A stretch of DNA of 13,686 bases, taken from contig NZ_DAXS01000038.1 in assembly GCF_002506515.1 (NCBI RefSeq), positions 15,426 through 29,111 on the forward strand, given 5' to 3'. Made by a program: the position numbers and the translations under genes. Each line of letters begins with the position of its first letter. The first letter of the stretch is position 1. The notes under the pieces were generated by a model. That model was not told the DNA's origin, did no database searches, and saw only the letters and a list, made by a program, of their open reading frames with translations. The DNA comes from Caldivirga sp. UBA161 (GTDB lineage: Archaea; Thermoproteota; Thermoprotei; Thermoproteales; Thermocladiaceae). Of this stretch, positions 7,256 through 13,686 are shown in pieces.

Positions 7256-8695
7256 CTACTCCACCCCTTCCCTAAGCATCTTCTTAATCATACTGTACTG
7301 CACCAGAGCCCATAATGCCCTAGCACCCCTATCTGGCGTTGCGTAAACCGGTATTCCACTATCCTCCAGGGACTCATTGAACTTCTCCATCATTGTACTG
7401 CCACCAAAGGAGACCACAACCATGGGTTTCCCATATCTTTTAGCATCAATAATGTAGTTAACTAGGTTTGGGGTTAAGCCGGGTATTTGCATTAACGCTA
7501 TTATGATTGCCATGTCAACGTAGCTGGTGGGTAGGATTGAGTCAAGCACTATCTTATAGTACTCATCAGTTGCACTACCCGTTACGTCAACTGGGTTTCT
7601 AACTATAGCTAGGGGTGGTAGGAATTTCCTAAGCATTGATTGTATTGTTTCAGGTAATTCAGGGACCTCAAGGCCCAGTGTTGATAAGGTATCAACAGCC
7701 TGAATCCCCATTCCCCCACTATCAGTAAGCACAAGTACTCTCCTACCCCTTGGTAAGGGTTGTGTAGCTAGGGCCTTGGCTAGATCGAACATTTCCCTAA
7801 CACTGTTAGCCTCAATTAAGCCAGCCTGCCTAAAGGCACCCCTGTATATTTCGTAATCACCAGCTAATGCAGCCGTGTGGCTTGCCACAGCACCTGCCGA
7901 TGCCTTAGTCCTACCTGCCTTATAAACTATAACGGGCTTCATCTGTGTAACCTTCTTTGCTGTTTCAAGGAATCTTAAGCCTTCGCCAGGGTACTTTAAG
8001 CCCTCCATATATATTGTAATCACCTTAACATTACTATTATTAGCCAGGTACTCCAGCAGCTCTGATTCATTAACGTCAAGCTTATTACCGTAGTTCACGG
8101 CTAAACCTATGCCTAGCCTTCTCCTTGATGCCCAGTCAAGTATTGCCGCTGCAACAGCCCCTGATTGACTTATTAAGGCTATTGGACCCTTAGGTGGCCT
8201 ACCCATCCTATCCTCAGGTAGGAAGAAGGTGTCAAGGCCATTATCGGCATTATAAACCCCTATGCAGTTTGGGCCAAGAACCCTAACTTGAGTATTCTTC
8301 ACTATTTCCCTAACCTCATCCTCAAGCCTCCTCCCCTCATCCCCAACCTCGCTGAATCCACCACTAATTATTATCAATGCCTTAACACCCTTCTTAACAG
8401 CATCAGCAGTAACCTGGGGAACCACTGGAGCTGGTACCGCTACCACTGCTAAGTCAACCTCATCATTAACCTCAGTAATGCTCTTATAGCATTTTACGCC
8501 GTTTATTGAATCGTACCTTGGGTTAACTAGAATAACCTTCCCCTTAAACTTACTAAGCAGGTTGCTCATTATAACGTAGCCGACGTGACCTGGTTTAGGT
8601 GTTGCCCCAATTACTGCCACTGATGATGGGTAAAATAAAACCTCAATACCCCTTCCCCCTACGCTAATCGCCTCACTGGTTTGTTCAATAGCCAT
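7256..8695 (-). CDS. ADP-forming acetyl/acyl-CoA synthetase, alpha subunit
   Basis: This 479-residue alpha subunit carries the CoA-binding and catalytic histidine domains. It starts with a CoA-binding Rossmann domain (VAVIGATPKPGHVGY, 27-40, and the VRVLGPNCIGVYN segment, 138-149), followed by the succinyl-CoA synthetase-like domain with SQSGAVAAAILDW (176-188). The phosphorylated His273 lies in VASHTAALAGD, and a further ligase-CoA domain contains TDSGGMG and NPVDVTG (368-373). Enzymes of this kind give many hyperthermophilic archaea substrate-level ATP from acetyl-CoA or other acyl-CoAs made during amino-acid or sugar fermentation. It is the first gene of a two-gene operon with the beta subunit. 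ATG 8695 has a TATA-like box about 29 bp upstream and family homology begins soon after, so the start is well placed. Subunit fusions are common in relatives, but here the chains are separate. Confidence 0.94.
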   Translation of the reverse strand: MAIEQTSEAISVGGRGIEVLFYPSSVAVIGATPKPGHVGYVIMSNLLSKFKGKVILVNPRYDSINGVKCYKSITEVNDEVDLAVVAVPAPVVPQVTADAVKKGVKALIIISGGFSEVGDEGRRLEDEVREIVKNTQVRVLGPNCIGVYNADNGLDTFFLPEDRMGRPPKGPIALISQSGAVAAAILDWASRRRLGIGLAVNYGNKLDVNESELLEYLANNSNVKVITIYMEGLKYPGEGLRFLETAKKVTQMKPVIVYKAGRTKASAGAVASHTAALAGDYEIYRGAFRQAGLIEANSVREMFDLAKALATQPLPRGRRVLVLTDSGGMGIQAVDTLSTLGLEVPELPETIQSMLRKFLPPLAIVRNPVDVTGSATDEYYKIVLDSILPTSYVDMAIIIALMQIPGLTPNLVNYIIDAKRYGKPMVVVSFGGSTMMEKFNESLEDSGIPVYATPDRGARALWALVQYSMIKKMLREGVE

Positions 8696-8719
8696 ATAGT
8701 ACTAAATAGTTGCTAGTGG

Positions 8720-8731
8720 TTTAAATATATT
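8720..8731 (-). promoter_or_regulatory. TATA box of the acyl-CoA synthetase operon
   Basis: On the minus strand AATATATTTAAA is centred about 29 bp before ATG 8695, implying a leader of only a few bases. It shares a 104-bp gap with the divergent ferritin-VIT promoter. Confidence 0.5.
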
Positions 8732-8756
8732 CCCATTCACTTAACCCATGGCACCT

Positions 8757-8768
8757 CCCTGCGAAGGG
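8757..8768. repeat. small hairpin CCCT-GCGA-AGGG
   Basis: A perfect 4-bp stem with a GCGA loop lies directly upstream of the ferritin-VIT TATA box. It is flanked by AACCC (8742-8746) and GGGTT (8766-8770), which also pair. The position suits a BRE or operator more than an RNA structure, since it would be upstream of the transcript. It could be chance. Confidence 0.2.
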
Positions 8769-8778
8769 TTTATTTAAA
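8769..8778 (+). promoter_or_regulatory. TATA box deciding the ferritin-VIT start
   Basis: TTTATTTAAA is centred 26 bp before ATG 8800. Candidate starts at GTG 8782 and ATG 8788 and 8791 lie within 22 bp of the box centre and would probably not be transcribed, so 8800 is preferred. Confidence 0.55.
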
Positions 8779-8799
8779 GGGGTGAGTATGATGGCTGTA

Positions 8800-9915
8800 A
8801 TGAGCCAGCATAGTGAAGTAGTGGATAATGTTGATTACGTTGAATTCTATAAAGATGAGTTAACGGATTACTACGTTTACAGTGCCCTTGCTAGAGTCGA
8901 GAGGAATAGGGATAGGAGGAGGGCATTGGAGGAGATTGCCTCAACGGAGCTTAAGCATGCGAGATATTGGGAATCAAGGGCTAGGGAATTGGGTTTAAGT
9001 ATTGGGGAATTTAAGATTCCGTGGCTTAAAATCATCTTCTACCTAACCCTAAGGCTACTCTTCGGCCTTGCAGTTGTCATTAGGCTTAGGGAGAGGGAGG
9101 AGGATGAGGCTATAATAAGGTACGTTAATGCTAGGGATATTGTTAAGGATCCGGCGCTTAATGAAATAATTAGGGATGAAGTAATACACGAGGATTACTT
9201 CATAGAGGAAGCCACTAAGATGAGTGAACGCTTCAGTAACATTAGGGACTTCATATATGGTATGAGTGATGGCTTAGTTGAGGTAATGGCAGCCTTAGCT
9301 GGATTAGTACCTGTTGTAGCTAACCCAATGTTAATAGCAATGGCTGGCTTAATAGTGGGTGTTGCCGGCACAATATCAATGAGTATAGGGGCATACATGT
9401 CTGTTAAGGCTCAGTCTGAATTAATGAACTATAGGGTGAGTAAGGTTAAGACAGCCCTCAGGGTAATGCCAATTAGTGCTGTTAGTGATAAGGTGCTTGA
9501 TATTCTAAGGAATAGTGGTGTACCTGAGGAGAAGGCTAAGAGTATTGCAAAGGAGTTAAGTGGATATAAGGATGCAGTATCTGATATAGTTATAATGAGG
9601 GAATTAGGCTACGTGGAGTCCACTGAGAATGCGGCTAAATCAGCAATTAGCACTGGTGTATCCTACATAATCGGCGCCACCTTAGTTATACTACCATTCC
9701 CAACCATTGGATTAGTGAGCAGGTACGCAGCATTATTTACATCAATAGTACTAATGATTATAGCCACGTCAGTGGCCGGTGTATTTACTGCAGTTTCAAG
9801 TAACGCTAGAATGCGTAACGTTATTGCAAGGAATGTTGGGTTAAGCCTACTTGCATTGGCAGTAACATACCTAGTGGGTTCACTAGCCCATGCCCTAGGC
9901 GCCACTGTTACATAA
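8800..9915 (+). CDS. membrane-bound ferritin (rubrerythrin-like + VIT1/CCC1)
   Basis: This is a 371-residue fusion of a ferritin-like four-helix domain and a VIT1/CCC1-type metal transporter domain, the architecture of bacterial MbfA. Residues 10-145 hold the di-metal ligands: Glu20, Glu50 and His53 (ELKH), Glu103, and Glu127 and His130 (EVIH). A hydrophobic stretch (about 73-94) sits between the two helix pairs. The VIT part begins with the hallmark FIYGMSDGLVEVMAALAGL (151-169) and has five predicted membrane spans (about 151-173, 176-198, 284-303, 310-332, 345-366), with a soluble loop (200-280) between spans 2 and 3. Such proteins bind Fe2+ at the ferritin site and move iron or manganese across the membrane, in bacteria mostly outward. 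Direction here is inferred. It has its own promoter, and I saw no regulator gene in the window. Confidence 0.88.
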   Translation: MSQHSEVVDNVDYVEFYKDELTDYYVYSALARVERNRDRRRALEEIASTELKHARYWESRARELGLSIGEFKIPWLKIIFYLTLRLLFGLAVVIRLREREEDEAIIRYVNARDIVKDPALNEIIRDEVIHEDYFIEEATKMSERFSNIRDFIYGMSDGLVEVMAALAGLVPVVANPMLIAMAGLIVGVAGTISMSIGAYMSVKAQSELMNYRVSKVKTALRVMPISAVSDKVLDILRNSGVPEEKAKSIAKELSGYKDAVSDIVIMRELGYVESTENAAKSAISTGVSYIIGATLVILPFPTIGLVSRYAALFTSIVLMIIATSVAGVFTAVSSNARMRNVIARNVGLSLLALAVTYLVGSLAHALGATVT

Positions 9916-9936
9916 AGTAAATAATTACTCTAGGGT

Positions 9937-11199
9937 TCATAATTCAACATTAGGCCAGTACCTTCTTAAGGCATCTAAGTCTAGGTCAACACCTAATCCA
10001 GGCTCATCAGTGAGCTTAATGTAGCCTCCCTCAATAATCCTCCTCCTGGGTTTAACCACCTCACCCCAGAATGGCACATCGTGGCCATGGAATTCAAGAA
10101 CCCCAAAAGTGTTTACTGCTGAAGCAACGTGAGCGTGGGCCATTGTACCTATTGGTGATGATATATTGTGGGGTGAGTACTCTATATCATACATTGAGGC
10201 TAACTCCCCTATCCTAACCCCCTCACTAATACCACCTGCCTTAGTAATGTCGGGTGCCCAAACCCTAACCCCAGTGCCTATTAGATCCTTAAATTGATAG
10301 GCAGTATACATGTTTTCACCGGTTTCAATTGGTACACTGCAGTTTTGCGTGATCAACTTAAATTCATCAAGGTTACTCACCGTTATTTGTGCTGGGGTTG
10401 GGTCCTCAATCCACCTAGGCCTATACTGCTCAATCGCCTTACAAATCCTCACCGCAGTATTAACGCTATATCTCCAATGTAGGTCAAACATTATGTCTAT
10501 TCCATCACCAACAGCATCCCTAACAGCCTTAACTATTGAGGCCAAGTAGTCAATATCCTTAAGTGTTAATTCACCACTCATTATGAGCTTAGGGTCAGTG
10601 TATGGTGTTGGTACATCAAGGTCGAACTTAATTGCCGTATAGCCCTCAGCCACCATTCTCTTAGCCCTATCAGCGTACGCCTCTGGGCTGTAGTCATTAT
10701 TCCACTTCTCAATGGATAGCCTACCATGTATTGGATTATTACTCGTAACTAACCTACCAGCCTCCACCTCAGCCTCGGTGAGCCATGGTAACTGCTCAGG
10801 AAGTAGGAGTGAGTTCATTGCCTCAAGCCCCTTACCACCATGGGCGTCAACGTAAACCCTCACCTCATCCCTATAACCACCCAGTAACCGCCAAATAGGC
10901 ATGTTTAGGTACTTCCCAATTAAGTCGTAGAGGGCTATGTTTATTGCAGAGGCTAAGTGATAAGTACTCGTACCTGCATATAATGTAGCCCACCTAATCT
11001 TCTGCTCAATACGCCTAACCTTAAGCGCATCCTCACCAATGAGGAGCCTCCTGAAGTGCTGCTCCATACCCTTAAGCCCAGGGGCTGGGCCAGCCTCACC
11101 GGTACCATAAAGGTCACCTGCATAAACCCTCACAAAGGTCCATTCAAAATTAGCCTGAAGAGTCACTACCTTAAGGTCCGTAATCCTTAATTCACGCAT
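9937..11199 (-). CDS. enolase-superfamily sugar-acid dehydratase
   Basis: This 420-residue protein has the mandelate racemase/muconate lactonizing enzyme layout: an N-terminal capping domain (1-115) and a TIM-barrel domain. Mg2+ ligands are Asp239 (in FDLHWRY), Glu265 (WIEDP) and Glu292/Glu295 (IETGEN). Candidate catalytic residues are Lys191 and Asp193 (IKFDLD), His241 two residues after the first metal ligand, and the Asp317/His344 dyad (APDITKAGG and YSPHN). A His two after the first metal Asp, plus a His on the seventh strand, is the arrangement of acid-sugar dehydratases such as galactonate and mannonate dehydratase. They remove water from an aldonate to give a 2-keto-3-deoxy acid. The true substrate is not known to me. 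It differs clearly from the Sulfolobus gluconate dehydratase as I recall it. An insertion near 125-165 enlarges the lid or barrel entry. ATG 11199 has a TATA box about 25 bp upstream. Its 3' end is 21 bp from the convergent ferritin-VIT gene. Confidence 0.88.
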   Translation of the reverse strand: MRELRITDLKVVTLQANFEWTFVRVYAGDLYGTGEAGPAPGLKGMEQHFRRLLIGEDALKVRRIEQKIRWATLYAGTSTYHLASAINIALYDLIGKYLNMPIWRLLGGYRDEVRVYVDAHGGKGLEAMNSLLLPEQLPWLTEAEVEAGRLVTSNNPIHGRLSIEKWNNDYSPEAYADRAKRMVAEGYTAIKFDLDVPTPYTDPKLIMSGELTLKDIDYLASIVKAVRDAVGDGIDIMFDLHWRYSVNTAVRICKAIEQYRPRWIEDPTPAQITVSNLDEFKLITQNCSVPIETGENMYTAYQFKDLIGTGVRVWAPDITKAGGISEGVRIGELASMYDIEYSPHNISSPIGTMAHAHVASAVNTFGVLEFHGHDVPFWGEVVKPRRRIIEGGYIKLTDEPGLGVDLDLDALRRYWPNVEL

Positions 11200-11217
11200 A
11201 GTGATTTAACTAGGGAA

Positions 11218-11228
11218 GTATTAATAAC
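11218..11228 (-). promoter_or_regulatory. TATA-like box of the dehydratase gene
   Basis: GTTATTAATAC on the minus strand is centred about 25 bp before ATG 11199, predicting a leaderless mRNA. No SD precedes the ATG. Confidence 0.45.
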
Positions 11229-11304
11229 ATTAACTACCAATTAAATCATTATTTAATTTCATGATTTCCAAGTTCAGCAGCTAAAAGTGGCTTAATTCCA
11301 TTAG

Positions 11305-11319
11305 CACCTTAATTAGGTG
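11305..11319. repeat. inverted repeat CACCT-N5-AGGTG
   Basis: Two perfect 5-bp arms are separated by TAATT, centred about 113 bp upstream of the dehydratase start codon. The size and symmetry suit a dimeric helix-turn-helix binding site. The distance is long for direct archaeal repression, and the repeat may be accidental. Confidence 0.25.
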
Positions 11320-11435
11320 TGCCGGCGAATTATTAATGTGGGGAAGGTGAAGTATTACTATAATTAAGTATAATATGGTAAGCCACCGCATGATAGGTAG
11401 TGTATTAGGATCCTAACATAAGGAGGCAGGAGGGT

Positions 11436-12365
11436 TTACTTGATTGAGTAAAGTTCCACATCACCCTCCTTAATAATCTTAAGTAACCTCCTCCTCTTAT
11501 AGAATCTTATTATGGCGTTAGCCGTTATTAAAGCCTGTGGATACAGACTCCTCTTAACCCCATACTCATGTATTAGATTATCTGCAAACTCGCAGATGGT
11601 TAATGCCCTCTCACTGAGGAGCGCCTTAGCTATCCCCAGCAGCCTATTAATTGCTTCAATTGATGCTTCAATGAATCCCTCAATTTCATTACCCTCAAGA
11701 ACCCTCTTGGCGAATGGTAAATAATTATGCCCTGGTACAAGCATCTTAACCTTAATACTCTTAAGCGTATTAAGCGTCTGCAAATAGTCATCAATTGATG
11801 AAACCTGTGGTATTGAATCAGTTGTACTCAACCCCCTTATACCTAAGCCCTGTACTGCATCTGATGTAAACATTACGTTATCCACAATACACACCACAGT
11901 ACCTGAAGTGTGGCCGAAGGCTTCAATGCACTTAACGCCATTTAAATCAAGCATACCCCTAAAGGACTCGTGAACCACAGGTGAACCAACTTTACTCCTA
12001 AAGTCCCTTATGAAGGATTCAGTGAATTCAGGGGTGAAGCATGACCTATATTTAAGTGGGAAGAAGGAATCCACATTAATTACATTATTGTATAAGAATC
12101 CCCTGGCAGCTTCATGCGCAATAACCTTAACACCCCTACTGGCTAAGTAGCCGCTTCCACCTGCATGATCCTCATGAGGATGCGTTATTATAGCAACCTT
12201 AGGTAACCCAATTACCTTAATAACTTCCTCAATTATACTTGATGTTGATGTATCAAGCAGTACCCCACTATCCTTAACGTAAACCATATTTAACTCAACG
12301 TCACCATAATACGTACCCACGAGGCTAACCCTACTGGTTAACTCTTGAACAGTAACCTCAACCAT
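11436..12365 (-). CDS. metallo-beta-lactamase fold hydrolase
   Basis: This 309-residue protein has the MBL fold with a full dinuclear metal site: HxHxDH (His62, His64, Asp66, His67 in THPHEDHAGG), His152 (GHTSG), Asp169 (TSDA) and His213 (PGHN). Residues 1-220 cover the fold. The remaining 90 residues form a helical tail ending in a basic stretch (IIRFYKRRRLLKIIK, 285-299). Members include glyoxalase II-like thioesterases, lactonases, sulfur dioxygenases and RNA-processing enzymes. Lack of the beta-CASP and flavodiiron domains excludes the RNase and flavoprotein groups. GHTSGTV resembles the hydroxyacylglutathione hydrolase/lactonase group. It has no signal peptide, so it is cytosolic. Start ATG 12365 has a TATA box 25 bp upstream. 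It lies between two enzymes of hydroxy-acid chemistry on the same strand, so an acyl-ester, thioester or lactone substrate is a reasonable guess, not more. Confidence 0.85.
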   Translation of the reverse strand: MVEVTVQELTSRVSLVGTYYGDVELNMVYVKDSGVLLDTSTSSIIEEVIKVIGLPKVAIITHPHEDHAGGSGYLASRGVKVIAHEAARGFLYNNVINVDSFFPLKYRSCFTPEFTESFIRDFRSKVGSPVVHESFRGMLDLNGVKCIEAFGHTSGTVVCIVDNVMFTSDAVQGLGIRGLSTTDSIPQVSSIDDYLQTLNTLKSIKVKMLVPGHNYLPFAKRVLEGNEIEGFIEASIEAINRLLGIAKALLSERALTICEFADNLIHEYGVKRSLYPQALITANAIIRFYKRRRLLKIIKEGDVELYSIK

Positions 12366-12386
12366 ACCCTAAGCTTTAAGCCTAAT

Positions 12387-12394
12387 ATTTAAAG
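12387..12394 (-). promoter_or_regulatory. TATA box of the MBL hydrolase gene
   Basis: CTTTAAAT on the minus strand is centred about 25 bp before ATG 12365, a good match to the archaeal TATA consensus with leaderless spacing. Confidence 0.5.
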
Positions 12395-12621
12395 TATTGC
12401 ACCATTAAACCTTAACTAAATAAACATTAATAATTTAAATCTACACTCCATGAGCCACCTCTTAGCCTACTCATTTATTTCCTCATTATGCTATTGATTA
12501 TATACCTTTATATAGGAGCCAGCCTCTATTTGCTAAACCTATAATAGTATATAAATTACAGTGATGCGGCATTCAAGGGATTATGAATAAGATTTAAAGG
12601 AAGCTTAATGCTAAAGCAGTG

Positions 12622-12643
12622 TTGAAGGCATTTAAGGCTTCAA
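12622..12643 (-). terminator. possible hairpin after the dehydrogenase gene
   Basis: TTGAAG (12622-12627) pairs with CTTCAA (12638-12643) across a 10-base loop, starting 10 bp beyond the dehydrogenase stop codon. The stem is weak and no T-run follows, so its role in 3'-end formation is uncertain. Confidence 0.25.
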
Positions 12644-12652
12644 GGTGCATTA

Positions 12653-13540
12653 CTAGTGTTGAGTTAAGTTGCGCTTCTTAAGTATTTTAATTATGGCCGA
12701 GAAGTCTTCATCACTTAATCCACTTGCCTCACTCATCCTATATAGTTGAAGTGATAATGCGGCCATTGGCACTGGTACACCTAGTCTACTTGCCTCCTTA
12801 TTAACTAAGTCAAGGTCTTTCCTCATGTGTTTAGTGGCGAATTGAGTGGTGAAGTCATTATTAATCATCTTAGGTACCTTAAGCTCAGAGGTTGGTGACC
12901 TAGCGCTTGATAATTTAGTTAAAACATCCATTATTACGCTACTGCTTAACCCCATGGCTTCACCTAAATTAACCACCTCAGCTAATGCTGCTACGTAGGA
13001 GCCAAGTAAGGCATTATTGATTAATTTTGCGTAAAGCCCATACCCATTTGGCCCAACGTGAATTATATGATGGGCGAAGTGTTTAACCACTTCGTAAGCC
13101 CTCTCATAAGCCTCCTCCTCACCACCAATTAGCACTACAGCCTCCCGTTTCTCAATGAGCACTGAAGTACCTATGACTGGTGCATCAACCATTAACCCAC
13201 CCCTCTCCTTAACTTTACCAGCTAACTCAATTGATGTAAAAGGTGATATTGTTGACATTTCAATCACTAGGGAACCCTGCCTAATCCCATTAATTACACC
13301 ATTCTCACCCAGTATAATGGATTTAACAGCATCATCATCGGACACTATCGACACCACCACATCAACATTTCTAGCTAATTCAGCAGGACTATTAAATACA
13401 TTAACTTTAAACTCCTCGGCAAACTTAATTGCCTTACTCATTGTCCTATTAAATACACCCACTAGTAATCCATCATCCCTGAGGTTCTTAGCAATCCTCC
13501 AACCCATTGTTCCTAAGCCTATTAAACCCACCTTAACCAT
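12653..13540 (-). CDS. 3-hydroxyisobutyrate dehydrogenase-family reductase
   Basis: This 295-residue beta-hydroxyacid dehydrogenase interconverts a short 3-hydroxy acid and its semialdehyde or oxo form with NAD(P). Residues 4-16 hold the dinucleotide motif VGLIGLGTMGWRI. FNRTMSKA (30-37) after the second strand has Arg and Thr where NADP-preferring members carry them. The catalytic Lys172 lies in GYGLYAKLINN with Asn175/176, and HMRKDLDL (238-245) supplies the usual Lys-Asp pair. The substrate loop reads DAPVIGT (119-125) instead of the common DAPVSGG, and the following GAxxGxL segment is replaced by LIEKREA, so the substrate may be non-standard. The frame is open to TTG 13651, but the added 37 residues are not Rossmann-like. 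ATG 13540 has a TATA box exactly 26 bp upstream and begins at the family start. It may belong to the 3-hydroxyisobutyrate, tartronate-semialdehyde or succinic-semialdehyde groups. Confidence 0.88.
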   Translation of the reverse strand: MVKVGLIGLGTMGWRIAKNLRDDGLLVGVFNRTMSKAIKFAEEFKVNVFNSPAELARNVDVVVSIVSDDDAVKSIILGENGVINGIRQGSLVIEMSTISPFTSIELAGKVKERGGLMVDAPVIGTSVLIEKREAVVLIGGEEEAYERAYEVVKHFAHHIIHVGPNGYGLYAKLINNALLGSYVAALAEVVNLGEAMGLSSSVIMDVLTKLSSARSPTSELKVPKMINNDFTTQFATKHMRKDLDLVNKEASRLGVPVPMAALSLQLYRMSEASGLSDEDFSAIIKILKKRNLTQH

Positions 13541-13560
13541 AAGCCCACTTACCCTAATTA

Positions 13561-13571
13561 GAGTTAAACTT
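13561..13571 (-). promoter_or_regulatory. TATA box deciding the dehydrogenase start
   Basis: AGTTTAACTC on the minus strand is centred 26 bp before ATG 13540. It supports a leaderless transcript and rejects the longer frame starting at TTG 13651. Confidence 0.5.
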
Positions 13572-13661
13572 ATCGCCCACGTTAACCTCCATCCAGGAAT
13601 AGGGCTATGGCCACCAATTATTAAACCCAAGCCTAAAAGCAAGTTAACCAAGGTAATGCTA

Positions 13662-13670
13662 AGGTTTTAA
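13662..13670. promoter_or_regulatory. possible TATA box near the right edge
   Basis: AGGTTTTAAAC is a strong TATA-like word that is nearly symmetric. On the plus strand it would direct transcription starting just past the right end of the window, so it may belong to a divergent neighbour that is not visible. Confidence 0.25.
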
Positions 13671-13686
13671 ACGCATAGTGAAGTAG

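Larger units (their letters stand above)
11200..11435. other. 236-bp intergenic region with inverted repeats
   Basis: The region holds the dehydratase promoter at its left end and no convincing gene. Apart from AT-rich sequence it contains an inverted repeat CACCT-TAATT-AGGTG (11305-11319), extended imperfectly by GC on both sides. It also has an A/T-rich block of TATA-like words on the plus strand (about 11353-11376), followed by a 13-codon frame that I do not call as a gene. A small untranslated RNA is possible but unsupported. Confidence 0.4.
12366..12652. other. 287-bp AT-rich intergenic region
   Basis: The region holds the MBL promoter at its left end and the 3' region of the dehydrogenase at its right. 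Between them are several TATA-like words (for example TATACCTTTATATAGG at 12500-12515 and AGTATATAAATTAC at 12547-12560). I found no open frame above about 15 codons with support, no tRNA and no clear C/D-box pair. A plus-strand untranslated RNA starting near 12585 cannot be excluded. Confidence 0.4.

Noticed and set aside
8782..8799. GTG 8782 and ATG 8788/8791 as ferritin-VIT starts
   Set aside because: They lie only about 8-18 bp from the centre of the TATA box, so they would be upstream of the expected transcript start.
11371..11416. Very short plus-strand ORF (MVSHRMIGSVLGS)
   Set aside because: It has only 13 codons and no family signal. The upstream TATA-like words are expected in AT-rich DNA.
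12540..12600. Guide RNA or tRNA-like gene in the gap before the dehydrogenase
   Set aside because: GTGATGC resembles a C box, but there is no CTGA partner, no cloverleaf and no conserved T-loop sequence.
13541..13651. 37-residue N-terminal extension of the dehydrogenase from TTG 13651
   Set aside because: The Rossmann motif starts directly after ATG 13540 and a TATA box lies within the supposed extension.
13155..13670. 171-codon plus-strand open frame
   Set aside because: It runs antisense through the dehydrogenase gene. Its product is a Ser/Thr/Pro/Leu-rich low-complexity string typical of a shadow frame, while the minus strand has clear motifs.
1..13686. Mobile element, CRISPR array or defence system
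   Set aside because: No transposase, integrase, direct-repeat array, Cas or toxin-antitoxin motif was seen. Base and codon use look uniform across the window.

Overview
The window looks like chromosomal DNA from a hyperthermophilic crenarchaeon, most likely Thermoproteales (Caldivirga/Vulcanisaeta-like). The placement is inferred from gene content and style: AGG/AGA-dominated arginine codons, TTA-rich AT-leaning DNA, and TATA-like boxes centred about 25-30 bp before start codons with almost no leader. It also carries archaeal families: an ADP-forming acyl-CoA synthetase with separate alpha and beta chains, a DUF354 protein and a ferritin-VIT fusion. No tRNA, rRNA, CRISPR array, insertion sequence or phage gene was seen. 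Ten protein genes fill most of the window, and all appear intact.

Left part (1-6512). A class I/II aminotransferase (minus) is divergent from an arginine deiminase-type amidino hydrolase (plus), with only 63 bp between their start codons and core promoters that overlap or are shared. Two further plus-strand genes follow. One is a DUF354 GT-B-like protein, probably glycosyltransferase- or epimerase-like. The other is an 870-residue ABC exporter half-transporter with an N-terminal PH-like extension and a C-terminal DUF1854 domain fused to the nucleotide-binding domain. That exporter is the least ordinary protein here.

Middle (6553-9915). A two-gene minus-strand operon encodes both subunits of an ADP-forming acetyl/acyl-CoA synthetase, which makes ATP from acyl-CoA during fermentation of peptides or sugars. 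It is divergent from a membrane-bound ferritin (rubrerythrin-like domain plus VIT1/CCC1 membrane domain), likely an iron or manganese transporter.

Right part (9937-13686). Three minus-strand genes each have their own promoter and are separated by about 240-290 bp: an enolase-superfamily sugar-acid dehydratase, a metallo-beta-lactamase-fold hydrolase and a 3-hydroxyisobutyrate dehydrogenase-family reductase. They may share a metabolic theme (sugar acids or short hydroxy acids), but separate promoters make a joint pathway only a hypothesis.

Start codons of three genes (1385, 8800, 13540) were moved downstream of the longest open frame, because a TATA-like box sits about 26 bp before the chosen codon and family homology begins there. 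I did not find a clear new multi-gene system. The best leads are the DUF1854-fused exporter beside an arginine-degrading enzyme, and the substrates of the right-hand enzymes.
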